Assembly: GCA_030448225.1 (NCBI GenBank)
Contig: JAUJNJ010000032.1
Coordinates: 1 to 53,611 of the forward strand
Reading direction: 5' to 3'
Length of the DNA: 53,611 bases
Origin: Phycisphaerae bacterium
GTDB lineage: Bacteria > Planctomycetota > Phycisphaerae > Tepidisphaerales > Tepidisphaeraceae
Numbering within the stretch: position 1 is the first letter of the stretch; each line of letters starts with the position of its first letter. Below the pieces are notes generated by a model. The model saw only the letters and a list, made by a program, of their open reading frames with translations, did no database searches and was not told where the DNA came from. Below, piece after piece: positions 23,843-34,407 of this stretch. Both the position numbers and the translations under genes were made by a program.

Positions 23843-24247
23843 CTTCTACTCCCTCGTAACGGCCACAGCCAAGGTGCCAGACAACGTCGGCTATTCCCGG
23901 GACTGGGTACTTTTTAGACGTGCCTTAAGAAGAGCGACCTGCACTCTTCAACCCACTTAGGGTCAGGCTGCTAAGCTGCCTCTCGTTGACTATATCGAAC
24001 TCCGAGCAACATGCAACCAAAAAAAACAATCGCGTCCACAATCGGCTGCACTTTCGAACCCTCCGGCCTCATCAGTACTGTGCCGCATCGCGTTGGGTTC
24101 GTTTTGCAATTAAGCGCGACGGATGTTTAGAGCAGATGTTCTTCGCGTGCATTTCTCTGCTATCTACAAGTCGACGCGAACTCCGCTCACACAAGTTATT
24201 TGGACAAAACAGGTTATGCCGCACACCAAGCCGGCGTGCACTGCCCG
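23843..24247. other. Intergenic stretch, lower GC
   Basis: No gene supported. The sequence is visibly less GC-rich than average, with an A-run at 24012-24020. It separates the metal locus from the exopolysaccharide locus and holds the promoter of the small secreted gene; I see no clear -35/-10 pair. Confidence 0.4.
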
Positions 24248-27110
24248 TCAGTTGCTCGATTCCGCGGCCGATTTTGCAGGCGGAGCGGACTTGGTTGTCG
24301 GTCGCGTCGTCGGAGCGGTCGCCGGGGCCTTACGAAAACCGAAGGTGCTCCGCCCGCTCCCGGTCTGCGTCTCGGGCGGCGGCGGCGGCGGCACGACAGC
24401 CCGTCGCGTCGATGGCCTGGCCTCTGACGGGGCGGCGGACGTGGTCGTCGGCCGGGTCGTTCGGCCCGTCGACGGGGACGTTGCCGTTTGGCCGGCAGGT
24501 CTCGTCGTACCGGGCTGCGTCCACGGGTTCGTCGCGGCCGCTTTCGTGGCCAGTTCCGCGTCGATCCGGGCGGTCATCTGCTCCGCTTCAGTGTTGTACG
24601 GACTGAGACGGCGGATGGTTTGAAGTTCTTTTGAAGCTTCCGCCAATTGTTTCGTCGCGACGAGCGATTTGGCCAGGTCCAGCCGCCACTCGATGTGCCC
24701 GAGGTGATAGGCGAGCGCGCCGCGATAGTACCGGACCGCCGCGGCGTGGTCGCCGTCCTCGCGCGACAGTTGGGCGAGCCGGGCGAGCACCCCCCCCGGC
24801 TCGGGCAGCGTCTCGGCGTTGGATTTCAGCACCTGATAGGCCCTCGCGCGGGCCCGGCTGGCGAGGTCGGCGCCGCCGGGCGTCTCGCGCAGGGCGGCCT
24901 CGAGCCGCAGCAGCGCGTCGGCGTCATTCTCGGCGACCGCGACCGCCAGGTCCGGCCGCGTCGCCTCCTTGAGGTAGAACCGCTCGGCCCGCGCGAGCAG
25001 GCGGCCGTCGAGGGCCACGGCCTGGCGGTAGAGCGCCAGCGACGCCTCCCACCGGCCCGCGTCGGCCTCGGCCTCGGCCAGCGCGGCGGCGACGGGAGGG
25101 TCCTGCGGGTCGAGCCGGTAGCCCAGCCGCATCAGTGCGACGCCCTCGTCTTTCCCCAACACCGTCGCCTCGAGTTCGCCCACCAACACGACCGCCGGCG
25201 CGTAGATCGGGCAGAGCAGACGGGCCGTGTTGAGCTCGCTCACGATCCGCTCGACGAACTCCGGCGCCTGCGGCGCCAGGAGGATCCGTCCGGTCGCCGG
25301 GTCACGCTCGCGACTGATCGACCGCCAGCGGATGGCGTTGAGCTCGTAACGATACCCCGGGCTCGACGGCAGGATCTCGACGGCCCGCGCCAGCGCGGCA
25401 AGCACCGTGGCGTACTCCTCGTCGTCCCCCTGCCAGTTTCGATCGCGGAGGCGGTCGGCGAGGGGCTCGACGTTGACCCACGCCGCGTCCGCCCGGCGGA
25501 CGTCGTTCGCGCCCGGCAGGACCAGCAACGTCGACGCCGCCAGCCCGCCCGCCACCGCGATGCCCGCGCCGCGCTGGGGCCGCCGGCGCGGCGCGGCGGG
25601 AGTGGCGGGCGCCACGCCCTCGTCGTCGGCTTCGCCTTCGCCTTCGCCCTCGTCGACGTCGTCGACGTCGGCAGCTTTCCGAGCCGTCATGAAGCCGCCG
25701 CCCGGCTTGTACCGCGCGACGGAGACGATCAGCCCGCAGGTGACGGCGGTCAGGCAGGCGTTGGCGGCATGTGCTGGCCGAAGTCGCTCACGCTGTGGAT
25801 CAGGATCGCGATCAGCCCGTACCCCAGCCCCACCGCCGCCGTGCAGATCGGGGCGGCGTCGCACGGCGACCGCAGCGCGACAGGACGTAGGCGGCGAACG
25901 CTGCGCGAGCACGAGCCCGACGACGCCCGCCTCGCCGAGCAACTGCACGTACTCGTTCTCCGCGTGGGTCGCGATCGTCGCGTGGCCCGAGCGGCTGTAC
26001 TGCGGGTACATCCGCCGGAACGTGCCCAGCCCGGTCCCCAGCACGGGGAACGTACGCCAGCAGCCAGTCCGATGATCTGCCGGGAAGCCGACGGCCGCCC
26101 CCTCTTCGATCGCGAACCGCTCGTAGACCGCGTCGAACCCGACAGCAGCAGGCCGAACGCCGCGAGCGTCAACAGCACGAGGAGCGACCCGTACCCTGCG
26201 ACCGCTTGCTGAACGTGAGCACGACGGCGGTGACGGCGGCGGCGAGCAGCGTCGAGATCAGCCCGAAGCGGGACCGCGACAGCGCGCCACGCTCACCAGG
26301 CCGATCACGATCACCACCGCCAGGCCGACGATCCCCTTCGCGTGCGGCTCGAACTGGAACTGGAGCAGCCGGGCCGGGCGCGAACACGTCGTGCGCGGGA
26401 ACATCTCCTGGAGCTTCACCAGCATCAGCCCCAGCGCGGCACCGATCGAGAGGTTCATGAACTGCGCGTAGTGGCTGTGGTTGAAGAACGGCCCGCCGTC
26501 GGCGAGGTCGCCGTCATCGGTCGGGACGAACCAGTACACCTCGATCGACCGCGTGAGCACCTGCGCGAGTTGGAGGATCGCGCCGGCCAGCCCGACGAGC
26601 GCGTCGTCAGGAGCAGGCGTCGGATGCGGCCCGAGCGCTCGCACGTGTTGACGGTCGCGACGAACAGGGCGACGGTCGCCAGGACGAGGCGGAGGTCGTG
26701 GAGCGTCGCGAGCGGGAAGAACGAGAGCGGCGTGCGGCCCAGCCCCCGCCTGCCGAGCAGGTCCGCCAGCAGTTCGCCCTTCATGCGGACCGTGTTCGGG
26801 GAGATCAGCGTCACGACCGCCGCCGGCAGCGAGAGGAGTTGCAGGACCCGAGCAGGAGGAACAGCCGCCATCGGCACATACGCCCCCGACCAGACGAGCC
26901 GCGCCTCGGGGTGGCGGACGAGCTTGGCGCACAGGCAGACCGACACGGCCGCCGCGACGGCCAGCACGACCGCCTCGGCCCACGACGGCCCGGCGAGCCG
27001 AGCCGCGAACGGGGCGAAGACGAGCAGGCCGATCAACAGGTACTCGATCGCGCGCGGTCCCAGACGGTCGAGCCGTCGGCCGTGAAGGTCCGGTGTGGAG
27101 AGTTGCGCAT
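24248..27110 (-). CDS. O-antigen ligase family protein with TPR region, frameshifted
   Basis: A polytopic membrane protein of the Wzy/WaaL (O-antigen ligase) superfamily. Helices are seen near the start (AIEYLLIGLLVFAPFAARLA; AVVLAVAAAVSVCLCAKLV). The frame changes at least five times (about 26600, 26390, 26280, 26180, 26050 and 25900). The family motif GTGLGTFRRMYPQYSRSG followed by HAENEYVQLLGEAG is intact at 25930-26040. The last 450 codons are a single frame with TPR-like helices (WEASLALYRQAVALDGRLLA; HAAAVRYYRGALAYHLGHIE) and a Thr/Pro-rich tail. The start is uncertain; an ATG at 27110 fits. Such proteins polymerise or transfer polysaccharide to a carrier in the periplasm. It is the last gene of the exopolysaccharide locus. 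Confidence 0.7.
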
Positions 27111-27558
27111 GGGTAGGCGGCCGATTGGAACGGGTGCGGCACGCGATGGCAAGGATGGCCCGCGTACCGCGCCACCGGCGGCGGGCACGAACGCGTGGGG
27201 CAAGCGAGGCGGATGCCCCGCCTGCGAGCCGACCGCGCCTCGCGACTTGGCGTCGCGCCTCGAACTCCTCGGGAGCTTGCTCTTGCCGTTCTCGCGGATC
27301 AGGGTCGTTAGGTGAGGTCACCCGCCGCTCAACGAGACCGAAGCGTCGCCCGCCGCGGCTCGCAAGCGAGCCGCCCGAACTGGGCCAAATTGATCAGAAG
27401 GCGAGGGTGGTGCTGCTCACGGCTCGTACCTGCATTCCCGCGATGTCCCTGCTGGCCGGCAAGCTCGCTCGCCGGGAGGGACGTCACGTAGTGCGATATC
27501 CCAGTGAGTCCCAGTAGATCGGGAGCGGTGACCCGTCTCGCCCGACCTCGCGCCGCCC
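27111..27558. other. Intergenic stretch within the polysaccharide locus
   Basis: No gene supported between the ligase-like gene and the CpsB-like gene. GC-rich with short dyads only (CAAGCTCGCTCGCCGGGAGG region, 27460-27490). No word-repeat element of the E1-E8 type is seen here. Confidence 0.35.
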
Positions 27559-28404
27559 TCACAGCACCACGGTGTTGGCACGGCGGGCGGCCTGGAGGAG
27601 GTCGAGGCCCTGGAGGACGCGGTACGGGTTTTCCACGCAGACGCGGCGGGCGGTGTCGGGGCCGATCCGCTGGGCGATCATCCGCATCGCCTCGCGCATG
27701 CGCGCGGGGCTTCTTCACGCGTGCGTGTCGGTGGCGATCAGCCCCGCGCGGCCGGTCTCGAGCCAGTACCAGCTTGCGCGCGGTCGAGCCGAACTCGCCG
27801 GTGACGCTGGCGGCGGTGATCTGCAGGACCGTGCCCGCCCGCACCCACTCCTCGAGGATCGCGGGCCGCGCGGTGAGGAAGCGGTTGCGCTCCGGGTGCG
27901 ACATGATCGGCCGGATCCCCCGCTTCACGAGCAGGCGGAGCAGCGGCAGCGGGTCGATGAACGTCTCGTGCGGCAGTTCGAGCAACAGGTACGCGCCGCT
28001 GCGGTCGGCGAGCGTGAGCACGCGGTCCTCGGCGAGCAGCTTGACGATCCGCTCGTCGACCCGCACGTCGCCGCCGGGCAGTACCTTCAAGGGGACGTTC
28101 TCCATCATCAGCGAGCGGTTCAGCGCCGCGACGGCCGTCCGACGGCGGCGGCCTCGTTGCGGCCCTGGTAGCGGCCGAGCTGGTGCGGCGTGGCGATCGC
28201 GGTCGTGATCCCGTCGGCCACGAGCTGGCGCACCGCGATCGACTCGACGAGGTCTGCCGGGCCGTCGTCGACCGACGGCAGGCAATGACAGTGGACGTCG
28301 ACCGCCTCGTCGATCACGAGCGGCTCGCCCGCGGGCGGCGTGGCGTGCGGGCGGCGGCCAGGCCCGGCCGCCGCGGTGTCGTCGTCGAAAGGCATCAGTG
28401 ACAT
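27559..28404 (-). CDS. Tyrosine-protein phosphatase, CpsB/YwqE (PHP) family, frameshifted
   Basis: A manganese-dependent PHP-fold phosphatase that removes phosphate from the tyrosine tail of Wzc/CpsD-type kinases. The start is at the ATG at 28404 or 28395 (MPFDDDTAAAGPGRRP). Motifs in order: DVHCHCLPSVDDGPAD (first metal ligands), IATPHQLGRYQGRN, a shift near 28140, LLLELPHETFIDPLPLL, IMSHPERNRF, a shift near 27760, a DTHA motif in another frame, another shift near 27720, and a closing VCVENPYRVLQGLDLLQAAR with TGA at 27559-27561. Length (281 codons) is slightly above the usual 250. It lies directly downstream of the kinase gene, the normal pairing. Confidence 0.8.
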
Positions 28405-28647
28405 CGTTCGCCCCGACAAGCTTGACCTGCGGGGCCGCGGCCCACGCACGTTCCTCGATTCCAGCCCGACGGTCGGCCGTCCACAGTCACGTCGTCGCGA
28501 ACGGCCTCGGCCCGCCGCCGCCGTCAGCTGCGCGGGTTCGGTGCATCGGGCGCACCCAGGCGCCGTTTGGGCCGGTTACCGGGGCGCGGCTCAATTCGCC
28601 GCCCCGCGTGGTGGGGGGGGCGGACCGTTCGATGGGGCAGACAGTTG

Positions 28648-28679
28648 GCCGCCGCCGCACGTTTGGGTGCGGCGGCGGC
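28648..28679 (-). terminator. Strong hairpin after the Wzc-like gene
   Basis: A 13-bp GC-only stem, GCCGCCGCCGCAC (28648-28660) with GTGCGGCGGCGGC (28667-28679), around a 6-base loop, lies 41 bases past the kinase stop. There is no T-tract on the minus strand, so it may end transcription weakly or protect the upstream message. The remaining intergenic DNA (28405-28719) shows no gene. Confidence 0.5.
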
Positions 28680-28719
28680 GTTGCGCGACACGCGCGTGCG
28701 CGGTCGCGCGGGTTGGCAG

Positions 28720-30921
28720 TTAGTCGGCGTTGTTCGGGGCGGCGAGCACCGGGGTGCCGTTCTCGCCGTCGGACCCGGCGCCGGCCAGTTCCTTGCCGCC
28801 GCCGCGGCCCGCCCGCGGGGCCGGCGTGCGGTAGTACCCGTAGCCGTAGCCGTGGTACCCGTACGCGCCGCCCTGGCGGATGCCGTTGACGACCACGCCC
28901 AGGATCTGCGTGCCGACCGACAGCAGGCTCTCGCGGGACGCGATGCTGACCTTGCGCGTCGACTTGTTCGCCCGCACGACGAAGATCGTCAGGTCGCACA
29001 GCGCGCCCAGGATGCGGGCGTCGGTCACCGGCGCGACCGGCGGGGAGTCGATGATGATGTGGTCGAACTTCGTGCCGAGCTTCTCAATCACCTGCTTGAA
29101 CAACTGGCTGTTGAGGATCTCGGCCGGGTTCTGCGGGATCGGGCCCGACGGCAGCACGTAGAGGCCCGGCACGCTCGTGGTCTTGACCGCCTTGCTCAGC
29201 GGCGTCTTGGCCGACACGACCGTCGTGACGCCGACCGTGTTGTCGAGGTCGAAGATCCGGTGCTGCGACGGCTTGCGGAAGTCGGCGTCGAGCAGCAGGA
29301 CGCGCTGCCCGGCCTGGGCCATCGCGATCGCCAGGTTGCTGGCGCTGGTCGACTTGCCGTCGCCCGGCGAGCCGGACGTGACCAGCAGCGTGCGGGCCTT
29401 GTCCTCGGGGGCGCCGAAGTAGATCGCCGTGCGGATCGTGCGGTACGCCTCGGCCACGTCGCTCATCGGGTCGAGCTGAACCTTCTGGCCGCGGACCGAC
29501 GCCGTCTCCTTGCCGCCCATCTGCGGGACGGTGCCGAGCACGTTCAGGCCCAGCAGCGAGCGGACCTCCTCGGCCGTGCGCAGGCGGTGGTCCATCAGCT
29601 CGCGGAGCTGCGCCAGGCCGCCGCCGATCACGAGGCCGATCATCAGCGCCTGGAACATGACCAGCGCCTTGCGCGGCTTCACGGGGAACACGCCGGGGCG
29701 GGCGGCCTCGAACACGGTGATCTTCGGACCGTCCTCCTCGGCGAGGCGCACGTCCTTGATCTTGTTGTCGAGCGTCTCGCTCGACCGCTCGAGCTGGCGC
29801 GCCTCGCTCTCCATGGCGGCGTACTCGGTGCCCTGCTCGTTGAGGGTGGCGGCCTTCGCCTTCAGCTCGTTGTACTTCTGCAGGAGCTCGGCCTCGCGGC
29901 CCTTCGAGCCGGCCCGGCGCTGATCGAGCGCCGACAGGTACAGCGCGAAGTTGGTCTGGGTCTCCGCGTCGGCGATGTCCTTGATCTCGCTGATCTGGAG
30001 TTGCAGGCTCTTCACCTCGGCGTGACCGGCGCCGAGGCTGAGCATCTTCCGCTTCAGCTCGACCTGCATCCGCGCGATCTCGCCGGAGTACTCGCTGGCG
30101 CCGCCGGGGCTCTGGAGGCGCATCCACTGTGCCATCCGGCCGGGGTCGCCGGACATCTGTCGGGCGCCCTCGTACGCGCCCTGCGCGTCGCCGGCTTCGG
30201 TGCTCGCCGTGGACAGCGCCTCGCTCGTGCGCGCCAGCTCCTGCTGGATCACGTTGTGCACGCCGTCGCCGGCGGAGGCGAACTCGGGGTGGGCCTTCTT
30301 GAACTCGAGCATGTCGCGGAGTTTCGCCCGGAGCTCGGCGTCGAACTGCGCCTTCTCCTTCGTCAGCAGTCGTAGCGCGTCGGCGGCTCCGGTGCGGCGC
30401 TGACTCTCGTGGTAGCTCTGGTAGGACGCGACGACCGCGTTGACCACCGCGGCGGCATCGGCCGGGTAGGGCGACTCGAACGTGACGGTGATCAGGTCGT
30501 CGAACTTCGTCGTCAGCGCGGCCAGGTCGCGCTGGAGCAGGCCGATCGGGTTGTCGACGTCCTTGAACGTCTTCATCGTCCGGAATTCGGGCATCTCGGC
30601 GACCGGGCCAAGGATCCGCGCCGACTCGATGAGCTGACACTGCGTCGGCAGGTAGTTCATCGAATTCTGCTGTTGCATGAAGCTGTCGGTCATCCGGTAC
30701 TGGCTCGCCTCGACGTAGACGCGCGACGTGCTGGCGTAGATCGGCGTCTGCTTCGTCAGGTAGAACACGCCCCCCGCCAGCGCCAGCGCGACGCACAGCA
30801 GGATGATCCACCGCCCGCGCCAGGCCACCTGGAAGATGTTGACGTGCCGCGGGCCGCTGGACTGTTGGATCCCGTACCCGCTCTCGGCCTCGGACGCTCG
30901 ATGAAGTTCGATGTCGGACAT
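28720..30921 (-). CDS. Wzc-like chain-length regulator and tyrosine autokinase
   Basis: A 733-residue inner-membrane protein that controls polysaccharide chain length and export. The Wzz domain begins after a cytoplasmic head with the first helix (WIILLCVALALAGGVFYL, about 38-56). A long coiled coil follows, then the second helix (VMFQALMIGLVIGGGLA, about 420-437). The cytoplasmic BY-kinase has Walker A GSPGDGKST (near 520), Walker A' LLLDADFRKP (near 545) and Walker B HIIIDSPP (near 622). The tyrosine cluster YGYHGYGYGYYRTP lies near 690 and is the expected autophosphorylation site. Reading frame is intact and complete. The start (ATG 30921) has GGGGCAGGAAAC upstream as ribosome-binding site. 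The cognate phosphatase is encoded next. Confidence 0.93.
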   Translation of the reverse strand: MSDIELHRASEAESGYGIQQSSGPRHVNIFQVAWRGRWIILLCVALALAGGVFYLTKQTPIYASTSRVYVEASQYRMTDSFMQQQNSMNYLPTQCQLIESARILGPVAEMPEFRTMKTFKDVDNPIGLLQRDLAALTTKFDDLITVTFESPYPADAAAVVNAVVASYQSYHESQRRTGAADALRLLTKEKAQFDAELRAKLRDMLEFKKAHPEFASAGDGVHNVIQQELARTSEALSTASTEAGDAQGAYEGARQMSGDPGRMAQWMRLQSPGGASEYSGEIARMQVELKRKMLSLGAGHAEVKSLQLQISEIKDIADAETQTNFALYLSALDQRRAGSKGREAELLQKYNELKAKAATLNEQGTEYAAMESEARQLERSSETLDNKIKDVRLAEEDGPKITVFEAARPGVFPVKPRKALVMFQALMIGLVIGGGLAQLRELMDHRLRTAEEVRSLLGLNVLGTVPQMGGKETASVRGQKVQLDPMSDVAEAYRTIRTAIYFGAPEDKARTLLVTSGSPGDGKSTSASNLAIAMAQAGQRVLLLDADFRKPSQHRIFDLDNTVGVTTVVSAKTPLSKAVKTTSVPGLYVLPSGPIPQNPAEILNSQLFKQVIEKLGTKFDHIIIDSPPVAPVTDARILGALCDLTIFVVRANKSTRKVSIASRESLLSVGTQILGVVVNGIRQGGAYGYHGYGYGYYRTPAPRAGRGGGKELAGAGSDGENGTPVLAAPNNAD

Positions 30922-31302
30922 AGTGTTTCCTGCCCCTAATCCGTCGCCTGGAGACTTGAACCGAAAGGTGAGGTTTGACGCGTGCCGGCGGCACCTGGCC
31001 GCAGGGTCACGCCCGCCTTGGGTTTACGCAGGAGCTTGATGAGAAGTTCGCCGCATTGTGGAATGGAAGTCGTCTCTACGTGAACCCCATCACGCGCAAT
31101 TGAACGACTGAACGCCCCGGCTTTCTCACGGCCGCCTCCCGGCCGAACGGACGACGGCGAGCCCAACAACTCACCCTATTCTACCCCACGTTTCCAAGCC
31201 GTGAGACGAAATACGCGATCGGAACGCGATCGCCGTCGTGCATTCTCTCGGTCGATATAACCCTTTTTCATTTCTACACTTGCGATCGTGAAAAGCGACC
31301 GT
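30922..31302. other. Intergenic stretch upstream of the kinase gene
   Basis: No gene supported; a 77-codon minus frame at 30936-31169 has no recognisable features. Positions 31250-31290 are AT-rich (GATATAACCCTTTTTCATT) and may hold the promoter of the kinase-phosphatase-ligase unit. Confidence 0.4.
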
Positions 31303-32674
31303 TCAGATCAGGCCGCCGTACACGTCCCGCACCTGCTCGGGCAGCCCATTCGAATTGAACCGCCGGACGACCGCGCCGCGTGCGGCCGCCCCCAAGCGGG
31401 CTCGAGTTGACGCGTCGCCGCAAAGGCGGAGCAACGCGGCTGCCAGCCCGGCGACGTCGCCGGGCACGAAGGCGAGAGCATCCTCGCCGTCGGTGAACAG
31501 TTCCGCCGCACCGCCGGCGCGGGAGACGATGGTGGCTCGCGCGCACGCCATCGCCTCGATCACCGTCAGCCCGAACGGCTCCGGCAGGGTGCTGGCGTGG
31601 ACGACGACGTCTGCCGCCCGGTACACGTCGAGCGGGTCCTCCTGAAACGGGACGAAGCCAACACATCGTTCCAAACCGAGCGCGGCCGCTTTAGCGCGCA
31701 GCTCCCCTTCCGAAAATTGCGTGCCCGCCGTCCGATAAATCGGGCCGCCGACGATGAAGAATCTCACGTCACGGCGCTGGCGGATCACCCGGGCGGCGGC
31801 TTCGAGGAAGATGTCCTGGCCCTTCCAGCGGGCGTAGGTCGCGATGAGTACGACGCGTACGACATCCGCGTCCGTCGCGTCAAGGCCGCCGCGCGCGTCG
31901 AGCCACCCGGGGCCGCCTTCGGGGGTGCCGGGGGCGAAGTGTTCGACGTCGGTCACGTTGTGAACGACGCGGACGGGCAGTCGGGGCAGAGTGCGACGCG
32001 CGTCGTCCGCCACCGCCTCCGACGCCGCCACCGCCACGCGGACGCCGCCGGTCGCGCGGCCGAGCAGTTTGCTGACGAGCGGGCGGTGGCCGACGAAGTC
32101 TTGCAGGTGCCACACGATCGGCGCGCCGCCGGTGCCGGCGAGGCGCAGGAGCAGGTGCGACTTCAGCCCATTGGAGTGGACAAGCGTCGCCCCGAGTCGG
32201 CGGAGGGCGCGCGGAGCCGGAGCACGTACCCCGCCGTGCGGCGCGCGCGCCGCCGACCACGCGAGCCGCCCCGCCGCCCTGAACCGGCCGCGGCCCCGCA
32301 GCCGCCGTCGCCGGACCGTCCATGCCCTGCGGCAGCGGGCAGTTCGACCGTGACGCCCGCCGCGCGCCCGCGCGCGCGGAGACCGTCGGTTGGCACGATC
32401 AGGTGCACCGCCGCCGCCGGGTACGCCTGCCGCGTCGCGCGCATCCAGGCGACGAGCGCGCGCTCGGGGCCCCATACTCCCCCAAGGAATGCCCGGCGAC
32501 GACGTCGGGGCGCAGTCCCAAGCCGCGGCTCTCGTCGGCATCGACGGCGGCGCGGGCGAAGTGCTTTACCTGGTCGGGCACCGCGTCGCCGACTACCTGA
32601 CGGATCGCGGGCATCAGCCTTTCGTCGGGCTCGGCGACCCCGCCCCCCTGACCCGGAAACACGAACGCCCTCAT
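31303..32674 (-). CDS. Glycosyltransferase family 4-like protein, N-terminus uncertain
   Basis: A cytoplasmic GT-B glycosyltransferase for repeat-unit assembly. The body is one frame: LVHSNGLKSHLLLRLAGTGG, IVWHLQDFVGH, VRVVHNVTDVEHF, the C-domain RVVLIATYARWKGQDIFLEA, FFIVGGPIYRT, and the donor-site motif ASTLPEPFGLTVIEAMACA. It ends with TGA at 31303-31305. Upstream of about 32320 the frame shifts; MRATRQAYPAAAVHLIVPTD at 32400-32460 belongs to the same protein. The true start is unclear. An ATG at 32674 with GGAG upstream is used here, but the in-frame product from it shows FPGQG and GHSLGEY, motifs of malonyl transacylases, not of this family. A GTG at 32845 opens RIVFLNPVGEFGG, which looks like a glycosyltransferase start. 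The junction may be misassembled. Confidence 0.7.
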
Positions 32675-33211
32675 CTCTTCTCCACAACCTCCGCGTCGCC
32701 AACGACCAACAGAGCCCTACAAACCGTCAGAGCGAACCCCCCTTTTACCACAGCCCTTCGCCTCGGGAAAGCCCGGTACGTCGCCGCGCACCAGTTCCCC
32801 CCAGCCACCGAACTCCCCGACCGGGTTGAGGAACACGATCCGCACGGGCGGCGAATATACCGGCTCGGCGGCCGGACTCCTACGGCCCGGCGCGATCTAC
32901 ATGTCAATCAGGCGTACGGGCGACGCGTCCGCGTCGGACCGCTGGACACGGAGAACTGCGCTCGCGCCCCGGAGACTTGCCCGCCGACGCGGCCGTGCCT
33001 CCCTCGGACGCCCCCTGTGCGCCCGCGCCACTGCTCGAACGCACCGCGGGCACGCACGCCGTTATCGGCGTTCCCCGATCGAGTCGGTCCGCGAACCGCA
33101 TACGACGAGCGTTCTGCAGCGGATGACACGCGAGTTGAGTGGTATGGCCACGCCGGCGGTCGCCGATCACGCGGGGTCGCGACACCTCAAGTAGACAGTG
33201 TCAGGCGGGGG
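32675..33211. other. Intergenic or disrupted stretch
   Basis: No complete gene. The reading VRIVFLNPVGEFGG at 32804-32845 (minus) is a possible orphan glycosyltransferase N-terminus. The rest (32850-33211) is GC-rich with no coding frame that I trust and no element of the E1-E8 type. Confidence 0.35.
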
Positions 33212-34348
33212 TCAGATGAGCCGGAGGTAAGCGTCCAGGATCGTCTCGGCGTGGCGGCGCCAACTGAAGCGGGCGGCCCGGGCGAGCCGTTCGTGCCGCG
33301 GCGGCGCGCCCCCGACCGGGCCGTCGCGCAGGATTGCGTCGGCGGCGGCGGCCCAGGCGGCGACCTCACCCACCGGGCGGTACGTGGCCGCCGCGCCGCC
33401 GACCTCGCGCAAGACGGGGATGTCGCTGGCGAGCACCGCCGCGCCGCACGCGAGCGCCTCGATGACCGGCAGCCCGAACCCCTCGGCCTCGCTCGGCTGG
33501 AGCACGAGCCGCGCGCCGCGGTACAGCGACGCGAGTTGCAACCGCGACAGCCCGCGCAACTGGCGGACGGCCCCGGCCAAACCGAGGCGCCGCAGCTGTT
33601 CGCGCTGGTCGCCGTTCCAGTCGCCGCCGACCTGCACGAGCACGAGTTCCGGCCGCGCGTGGCGCAGCTCGGCGACGACGTCGAGCAACACGTCGATCCG
33701 CTTGCGCGGGATGTTGCTGCCGACGTGGAGCAGATAACTGTCGGCCGGCGGGACGAAGTTCTCGAGGAGGTCGTGCCAGGGCTCGCCCGCCGACGGCGCC
33801 TCCGCGGTGAACTCGGGCGACGTGCCGTACGGCGCGTGGACGAGCTTCGCCGGGTCGAGGATGCCCGCGCGTCGCACCTGCTCGTACACCGGCGTGGTCG
33901 AGTAGAACACGACCGCCGCGCGCTGCAGTCCCCGCAGGACGTGGGTGGCCATCGCGCGGAACCAGCGCGGCCGCGGCTCGCGCGCGGGGTCGAGCACGCT
34001 GCGGAACGTGTCGAGGTCGTGGAGGTAGACGCCGGTGCGCGCGGGCGGCAGGCGGTGAACGAGCTGCGAGTAGCTGTGGTCGGCGACGTGGAACAGGTCG
34101 TAATCAGACGCGATCCGGCCGGCGAAGCGCGGGTAGTCCCAGAGGCGGTTGAGGAGCCGGTCGGCGTTGACCGCCGCGCCGCGCTGCCCCACGACCGGCA
34201 TCCGCGCCGCGCGCCGTCGAAATCTTGGCACGACGCGCGTGGCCGACACGCGGTCGCCGAATTTGGCGCGCAGCTCCGCGGCCAGCATCTCGGCCGCCAG
34301 GTCCATGCTGGGCCAGTTCTCCTCAGCGTAGTCGGCGAGGATCGCCAT
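33212..34348 (-). CDS. Glycosyltransferase family 4
   Basis: A 378-residue GT-B glycosyltransferase, intact. The ATG at 34348 starts MAILADYAEENWPSMDLAAE. The acceptor domain has LFHVADHSYSQLVHRLPPAR and GVYLHDLDTFRSVLDP. The donor domain starts near 215 with YLLHVGSNIPRKRIDVLLDV, and the family motif is LQPSEAEGFGLPVIEALACG, with the two glutamates that bind the nucleotide sugar. Sugar specificity unknown. It lies 59 bases after the stop of gmd, so the two are co-transcribed, and a mannose-derived donor such as GDP-rhamnose is a reasonable guess only. Confidence 0.88.
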   Translation of the reverse strand: MAILADYAEENWPSMDLAAEMLAAELRAKFGDRVSATRVVPRFRRRAARMPVVGQRGAAVNADRLLNRLWDYPRFAGRIASDYDLFHVADHSYSQLVHRLPPARTGVYLHDLDTFRSVLDPAREPRPRWFRAMATHVLRGLQRAAVVFYSTTPVYEQVRRAGILDPAKLVHAPYGTSPEFTAEAPSAGEPWHDLLENFVPPADSYLLHVGSNIPRKRIDVLLDVVAELRHARPELVLVQVGGDWNGDQREQLRRLGLAGAVRQLRGLSRLQLASLYRGARLVLQPSEAEGFGLPVIEALACGAAVLASDIPVLREVGGAAATYRPVGEVAAWAAAADAILRDGPVGGAPPRHERLARAARFSWRRHAETILDAYLRLI

Positions 34349-34407
34349 CCGCGGGAGACGCCCGACGGGTCCCGCGACGGCGCCCGCGGCGGGGGTGTTG
34401 GCGGCAT

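Noticed and set aside
28567..30375. 602-codon open frame on the plus strand opposite the Wzc-like gene
   Set aside because: It is the antisense shadow of a high-GC gene; the product is Arg/Leu/Asp-rich without any domain, while the minus frame has all kinase motifs.
30936..31169. 77-codon minus frame upstream of the kinase gene
   Set aside because: No ribosome-binding site, no recognisable composition or motif; overlaps the probable promoter region.
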